A DNA stretch of 64,000 bases, taken from Pelagimonas sp050633425. GTDB lineage: Bacteria > Pseudomonadota > Alphaproteobacteria > Rhodobacterales > Rhodobacteraceae. This document shows, one piece after another, positions 60,018 through 64,000 of this stretch. The stretch is from NCBI RefSeq assembly GCF_050633425.1, contig NZ_JBOEGM010000020.1, positions 310,001 to 374,000 of the forward strand, written 5' to 3'. The translations under genes were made by a program, and so were the position numbers. The number at the start of each line of letters is the position of its first letter. Positions within the stretch are counted from its first letter, which is position 1. Under the pieces are notes generated by a model. It was not told where the DNA came from, searched no databases, and saw only the letters and a list, made by a program, of their open reading frames with translations.

Positions 60018-61730
60018 ATGGCACGCCACCTCATCACCTCCGCGATTCCCTATATCAATGGGATCAAGCACCTGGGCAACCTTGTCGGTTCGCAGTTGCC
60101 TGCCGATCTTTATGCCCGCTATCTGCGCGCACGCGGCCATGAGGTGATGTTCCTGTGTGCCACCGATGAACACGGCACCCCTGCTGAACTGGCCGCTGCC
60201 AAGGCCGGCAAACCGGTCGATGAGTATTGCGCCGAAATGTGGGGCGTTCAGGCGAAAATCGCGGATGGGTTCCGCCTGTCTTTTGATCATTTTGGCCGGT
60301 CTTCTTCGGAGCAAAACAAAAAGCTGACCCAGCATTTCGCCGCCCAGTTGGACAGCCAAGGTCTGATCCGCGAAGTCAACGAAACCCAAATGTACAGCCA
60401 CGCCGATGGCCGTTACCTGCCTGACCGCTATATCGAAGGCACTTGCCCCAATTGTGGGTTTGAGGATGCGCGCGGCGATCAATGCGACAACTGCACCAAA
60501 CAGCTTGATCCGGTTGACCTGATCAATCCGCGCTCGACCATTTCCGGATCGACCGATCTGGAAATGCGCGACACCAAGCACCTGTACCTGCGCCAATCCG
60601 AGATGAAAGATCAGCTCGACACATGGATCGATTCAAAGACCGATTGGCCGATTTTAACCACCTCGATTGCCAAGAAGTGGCTGCATGACGGCGATGGCCT
60701 TCAGGACCGCGGCATCACCCGCGATCTCGATTGGGGTGTGCCAGTGATGAAAGGCGACGCGCCTTGGCCCGGCATGGAAGGCAAGGTGTTCTACGTTTGG
60801 TTCGACGCACCGATTGAGTATATCGCCTGTGCGCAGGAATGGGTGGATGCGGGCAAGGGCACCGATTGGGAGCGCTGGTGGCGCACCGACAAAGGTGCCG
60901 ATGACGTGCGTTACACCCAGTTTATGGGCAAGGACAATGTGCCCTTCCACACGCTCTCTTTCCCAACCACGATTCTAGGATCGGGCGAGCCGTGGAAGCT
61001 TGTCGATTACATCAAATCGTTCAACTATCTGAACTACGATGGTGGCCAGTTCAGCACATCGCGCGGGCGCGGTGTGTTCATGGATCAAGCGCTTGAGATT
61101 TTACCCGCAGATTATTGGCGCTGGTGGCTGCTGTCCCATGCGCCCGAAAGCGCGGATAGCGAATTCACTTGGGAAAATTTCCAGACATCGGTGAACAAAG
61201 ATTTGGCCGATGTGCTTGGCAACTTCGCCAGCCGTGTCACCAAATTCTGCCGCTCCAAATTTTCCGAAGCGGTGCCCACAGGCGGCACATATGGCGCGCG
61301 CGAAGAGCAGTTGATCACCGATCTGACCGCCAAAATCGCCGAATATCAAACCCATATGGAGGCCATCGAAGTGCGTAAAGCCGCCACCGCCTTGCGTGCG
61401 ACATGGGCTTTGGGCAACGAATACCTGCAAGAGGTTGCGCCTTGGACAACCTTCAAAACCGATCCCGATCAAGCCGCCGCGCAAATCCGGCTGGCGCTGA
61501 ACATGATCCGCCTCTACGCGATCATTTCCTCGCCCTTCATCCCAGACGCAAGTGCCGAGCTTTTGGACGCGATGAAATCGGACGATGACGCATGGCCAAC
61601 CGATATCAAATCCGCCCTCGGCGCAATGCCCGAAGGCCACGATTTTGCCGTGCCAGAGGTGACATTCCGCAAGATAACCGATTCCGAGCGCGAAGAATGG
61701 CAAGAACGTTTCGCCGGAACCCGCGACTAG
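60018..61730 (+). CDS. metG: Methionyl-tRNA synthetase (MetG)
   Basis: The 570-residue class I synthetase has the HIGH-type motif NGIKHLGNLVG at residues 14-24, a four-Cys zinc knuckle (CPNCGFEDARGDQCDNC near residue 142), and a KMSKS-position motif FSTSRGRG near 345, where the Lys residues are replaced by Ser/Thr, as in the MetG1-like branch of the family. An anticodon-binding helical domain ends the protein; there is no C-terminal tRNA-binding EMAP domain. The ATG at 60018 is set by homology, with GGGACGA upstream. Confidence 0.95.
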   Translation: MARHLITSAIPYINGIKHLGNLVGSQLPADLYARYLRARGHEVMFLCATDEHGTPAELAAAKAGKPVDEYCAEMWGVQAKIADGFRLSFDHFGRSSSEQNKKLTQHFAAQLDSQGLIREVNETQMYSHADGRYLPDRYIEGTCPNCGFEDARGDQCDNCTKQLDPVDLINPRSTISGSTDLEMRDTKHLYLRQSEMKDQLDTWIDSKTDWPILTTSIAKKWLHDGDGLQDRGITRDLDWGVPVMKGDAPWPGMEGKVFYVWFDAPIEYIACAQEWVDAGKGTDWERWWRTDKGADDVRYTQFMGKDNVPFHTLSFPTTILGSGEPWKLVDYIKSFNYLNYDGGQFSTSRGRGVFMDQALEILPADYWRWWLLSHAPESADSEFTWENFQTSVNKDLADVLGNFASRVTKFCRSKFSEAVPTGGTYGAREEQLITDLTAKIAEYQTHMEAIEVRKAATALRATWALGNEYLQEVAPWTTFKTDPDQAAAQIRLALNMIRLYAIISSPFIPDASAELLDAMKSDDDAWPTDIKSALGAMPEGHDFAVPEVTFRKITDSEREEWQERFAGTRD

Positions 61731-61760
61731 ATCGACGCCAATCTGTCAAAAAACAAACAA

Positions 61761-61794
61761 GGCGCAGCCGGTTCCGCCGACTGCGCCATTTTTT
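61761..61794 (+). terminator. Intrinsic terminator after metG
   Basis: GGCGCAG (61761-61767) pairs with CTGCGCC (61781-61787), with additional pairing possible inside, followed by ATTTTTT. It lies 30 bases after the metG stop. Confidence 0.85.
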
Positions 61795-61967
61795 ATGGCT
61801 GCGGATGCGGTTTTCGATATGTTGGCGTTCTTGCGACACAAAACAGCGTTCAATTCTTAGCGGTACGATCAACATCGGGGGCCTCTTGTTTTGCCAACTA
61901 GTTTCAAAATCAAGATACCCGATCCATTTTCGTTGCATAAATCCCCTCATTGGGCAACCCTACTTTC

Positions 61968-62795
61968 ATGAATGAAAGCATGCCCGACCTATCCGACCTC
62001 GCATTGTTCCAACTTGTTGCGACAAGTTCGTCCCTCACCAACGCCGCCCAAAAGGCCGATGTGCCGCTCCCGACCATGTCGCGTCGCATGGCGCATCTCG
62101 AACGCAGCACCGGGCGGCGCTTGTTTTTGCGCGGCAAGGGTGGGTTTCAGCTAACCAAAGACGGTCAGAGTTTGGCCGATGAATTGACCGGCTTGCCTGA
62201 ATTGCAAAACCGCATCACCCGCTGGCTGTCCAAGACCGAGCACACCCCAGTTGTTCGGATCACCGCCGGGTTATGGACATCGCAGTTTCTCGCCCAATCC
62301 CTACCCGCCATCGCCCCGCAGACTTGGGTGCCAAGCTTTGTTCCCTCAAACGCGCAATTGGACATTGCCCGGCGCGAAGCCGACATCGGCATCCGCAATT
62401 CCGAGCCGGATCACCCGTGGTTGGCGCGTCAAAAACTGCGCAACATCACCTATGCGATCTATGCCAAATCTGATGCAGTTTCCGGTTTCGTCAGCTTGCC
62501 GGGGCACATGCCGCTCCCGCCATCGCAAGCCTGGCTCCATCGCGAATTTAGCTCCAAGATTGCGCTTACAGCGACGGATATGCGGCTCTGCCTTGATCTG
62601 GCCCGTTCCGGTCACGGCCGCATTGTCCTGCCCTGCTTTATCGGCGCAAGGGACGAATTCCTCACGCAACTCTCTGACCCAATTGAGGATTTGACACATG
62701 ACGAATGGCTGGTCTCTCATCATGACACCCGCCATGATCCCCCCATTCGCGCCGCCTTATCAGCGCTGAAAACAGCGCTGCTCTCGACCCGCTGA
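61968..62795 (+). CDS. LysR-family transcriptional regulator
   Basis: The 275-residue regulator has an N-terminal winged helix-turn-helix (LVATSSSLTNAAQKADVPLP, TMSRRMAHLERSTGRRLF) and a short periplasmic-binding-like ligand domain (about 90-270). The SLTNAAQKADVP/TMSRRM segment deviates from the standard AQxxLSxxQPALSRQI pattern but fits the family. ATG at 61968 is chosen; ATG at 61980 is a close alternative. The divergent or target gene is not evident, as both neighbours are housekeeping genes. Confidence 0.88.
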   Translation: MNESMPDLSDLALFQLVATSSSLTNAAQKADVPLPTMSRRMAHLERSTGRRLFLRGKGGFQLTKDGQSLADELTGLPELQNRITRWLSKTEHTPVVRITAGLWTSQFLAQSLPAIAPQTWVPSFVPSNAQLDIARREADIGIRNSEPDHPWLARQKLRNITYAIYAKSDAVSGFVSLPGHMPLPPSQAWLHREFSSKIALTATDMRLCLDLARSGHGRIVLPCFIGARDEFLTQLSDPIEDLTHDEWLVSHHDTRHDPPIRAALSALKTALLSTR

Positions 62796-62916
62796 CACCC
62801 TCCCAAGCGCTCACCCGCCGCCCTGTTCCCACTGATGTAGCCAAAACGCCCCTGTTGAATTGACAGACGGCACCGACCTTGCTACCTCCGCCGCCTTATC
62901 AATCCAAAGGACGCTC

Positions 62917-63837
62917 ATGGGACGCAGACGTAAGGGCCGCGACATTTCAGGTTGGCTGATCGTAGACAAACCGGCGGGGATGACCTCCACCTCGGTGGTC
63001 AACAAAGTTCGCTGGGCGATGGATGCCAAAAAGGCCGGGCATGCGGGCACCCTTGACCCCGAAGCCACCGGCGTATTGGCCGTCGCTTTGGGAGAGGCCA
63101 CCAAAACCGTTCCTTATATCACGGATGCGCTCAAGGCCTACCGGTTCACTGTCGTGCTGGGGCAAGCCACCAACACCGATGATGCCGAAGGAGAGGTTAT
63201 CTCCACATCCGATCTGCGCCCCACGGATGAGGACATCAAAGAAGCCCTGCATCAGTTTGTCGGCGACATCACCCAAGTGCCGCCACAGTTCTCTGCGGTG
63301 AAAATTGATGGCGAGCGGGCCTATAAACGCGCCCGTGACGGTGAAACGATGGAGATTGCAGCCCGGCCTCTGTTTGTCGAAGAGTTGGTGATGATCTCAC
63401 GCCCGGACGCTGATCATGTCGAGCTTGAAATGACCTGCGGCAAAGGCGGCTACGTCCGCTCAATTGCGCGCGATTTAGGTGAGGCGCTGGGGTGCAAAGG
63501 CCACGTGTTGCGTCTGCGCCGGATCTGGTCCGGGCCCTTTGAAACGAGCGATGGTCTGACAGTTGAACAGATCGACGAAATGGCCAAGACGCCTGCTCTG
63601 GATGCTTACCTGAAACCGCTTGAAGTCGGTTTGGATGACCTTCCCGAATTGCGCACAACCCCCGACGGGGCGGTGAAGTTGCGCAATGGCAACCCCGGAC
63701 TGGTATTCGCCGCTGACGCCGAATACGGCGACGAAGCATGGGCCTCCTTAGATGGAGAACCTATTGCGGTCGGTGTTTTCAAAGGCGGTGAGTTACACCC
63801 CAAGCGGGTCTTTGTGCGACCTGAAACGGCCGAGTAA
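62917..63837 (+). CDS. truB: tRNA pseudouridine(55) synthase (TruB)
   Basis: The 306-residue protein has the TruB catalytic motif GHAGTLDPEATGVL with Asp47, the KAYRFTVVLGQATNTDDAEG segment and QVPPQFSAVKIDGERAYKRA, plus a GGYVRSIARDLGEALG motif and a C-terminal PUA-like region. It makes pseudouridine at position 55 of tRNAs. The ATG at 62917 has AAAGGAC upstream; the longer frame from 62860 is not supported. Confidence 0.95.
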   Translation: MGRRRKGRDISGWLIVDKPAGMTSTSVVNKVRWAMDAKKAGHAGTLDPEATGVLAVALGEATKTVPYITDALKAYRFTVVLGQATNTDDAEGEVISTSDLRPTDEDIKEALHQFVGDITQVPPQFSAVKIDGERAYKRARDGETMEIAARPLFVEELVMISRPDADHVELEMTCGKGGYVRSIARDLGEALGCKGHVLRLRRIWSGPFETSDGLTVEQIDEMAKTPALDAYLKPLEVGLDDLPELRTTPDGAVKLRNGNPGLVFAADAEYGDEAWASLDGEPIAVGVFKGGELHPKRVFVRPETAE

Positions 63838-63882
63838 CGCGTTTCAGGGGCCAGTGATCGCTTTGTGACGCGCCTGCAATCA

Positions 63883-63915
63883 GCCCGAAGCAGGCCCGAA
63901 ACAGGCCCGAAACAG
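63883..63915. repeat. Three tandem copies of an 11-bp unit
   Basis: GCCCGAAGCAG (63883-63893) is followed by two identical copies of GCCCGAAACAG (63894-63904 and 63905-63915). They lie 45 bp after the truB stop. The function is unknown; such short arrays can vary in copy number. Confidence 0.7.
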
Positions 63916-63922
63916 GCATGCA

Positions 63923-63942
63923 ATGGGACGGTGGGCGGGGCG
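63923..63942 (+). repeat. 20-base repeat, copy 2
   Basis: ATGGGACGGTGGGCGGGGCG matches the copy at 30586-30605 at 19 of 20 positions. The ATG opens a 20-codon frame ending at about 63985 in this copy. It follows directly after the 11-bp tandem repeats. Confidence 0.5.
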
Positions 63943-64000
63943 CGTTTTCAAAGAAAACAGCGCCGCCCAGCTCACATCCGCTTGAGCCATTTTCGCAATG

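Noticed and set aside
63883..63915. Tandem repeats as a possible CRISPR array
   Set aside because: Units are 11 bp without spacers, and no cas gene is present in the window.

Overview
The window is chromosomal DNA of an alphaproteobacterium, most likely a Rhodobacterales member of the Roseobacter group. The pointers are the ffs-dnaX-ybaB-recR neighbourhood, a pobA/pca block with a beta-keto acid cleavage enzyme, a MaoC-phosphotransacetylase fusion beside ackA, and Rhodobacteraceae-style intergenic repeats. Coding is dense with many ATGA stop/start overlaps. I see no tRNA, 5S/16S/23S rRNA, CRISPR array, transposase, integrase or prophage gene.

Layout. 1-6.9 kb (minus): a sugar-type (CUT1) ABC importer with binding protein, two permeases and ATPase, followed by two Gfo/Idh/MocA dehydrogenases (the last runs off the window). 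7.1-11.5 kb (minus): a MacB-like ABC export system with a perfect FNR-type box upstream. 11.5-13.3 kb (minus): a metallophosphoesterase and an arabinose/galactose 1-dehydrogenase. 13.5-17.3 kb (plus): pobA-pcaC-pcaH-pcaG-BKACE, for 4-hydroxybenzoate/protocatechuate breakdown. 17.4-20.6 kb: an amino-acid ABC importer split by an antisense lipoprotein gene and a 32-bp perfect palindrome. 20.7-21.2 kb: a rhodanese. 21.3-26.7 kb: a three-gene exported-protein operon (trypsin-like protease with SH3 repeats; di-haem cytochrome c fused to DUF4384; OmpA-like protein).

26.8-34 kb: SRPBCC protein, nudC, a Tat-exported cpdB, a small membrane protein, a HAD phosphatase, an orphan AAA ATPase and an RNA methyltransferase. 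34.1-40.8 kb: SRP RNA, dnaX, ybaB and recR, with a phosphatase-like gene, ypfJ and an ankyrin gene on the opposite strand between ffs and dnaX. 41-45.4 kb: a metallo-beta-lactamase/ABM monooxygenase pair, then a beta-decarboxylating dehydrogenase, a Gfo/Idh/MocA enzyme and a GntR/FCD regulator. 45.6-49.4 kb (minus): DUF4178, DUF4178, a 57-residue microprotein, DUF350 and a membrane spermidine-synthase-like protein. 49.7-52.3 kb: pta fusion and ackA. 52.6-56.3 kb: chemoreceptor, fatty-acid desaturase and a divergent XRE regulator. 56.3-64 kb: aldo/keto reductase, ImuA-like protein, PaaI thioesterase, MFS transporter, metG, LysR regulator and truB.

The best candidates for a little-described system are the DUF4178/DUF350/spermidine-synthase-like operon (45.6-49.4 kb), with its unlabelled microprotein, and the exported protease/cytochrome-DUF4384/OmpA operon (21.3-26.7 kb). 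All functions are read from sequence and remembered families; no database search was run.
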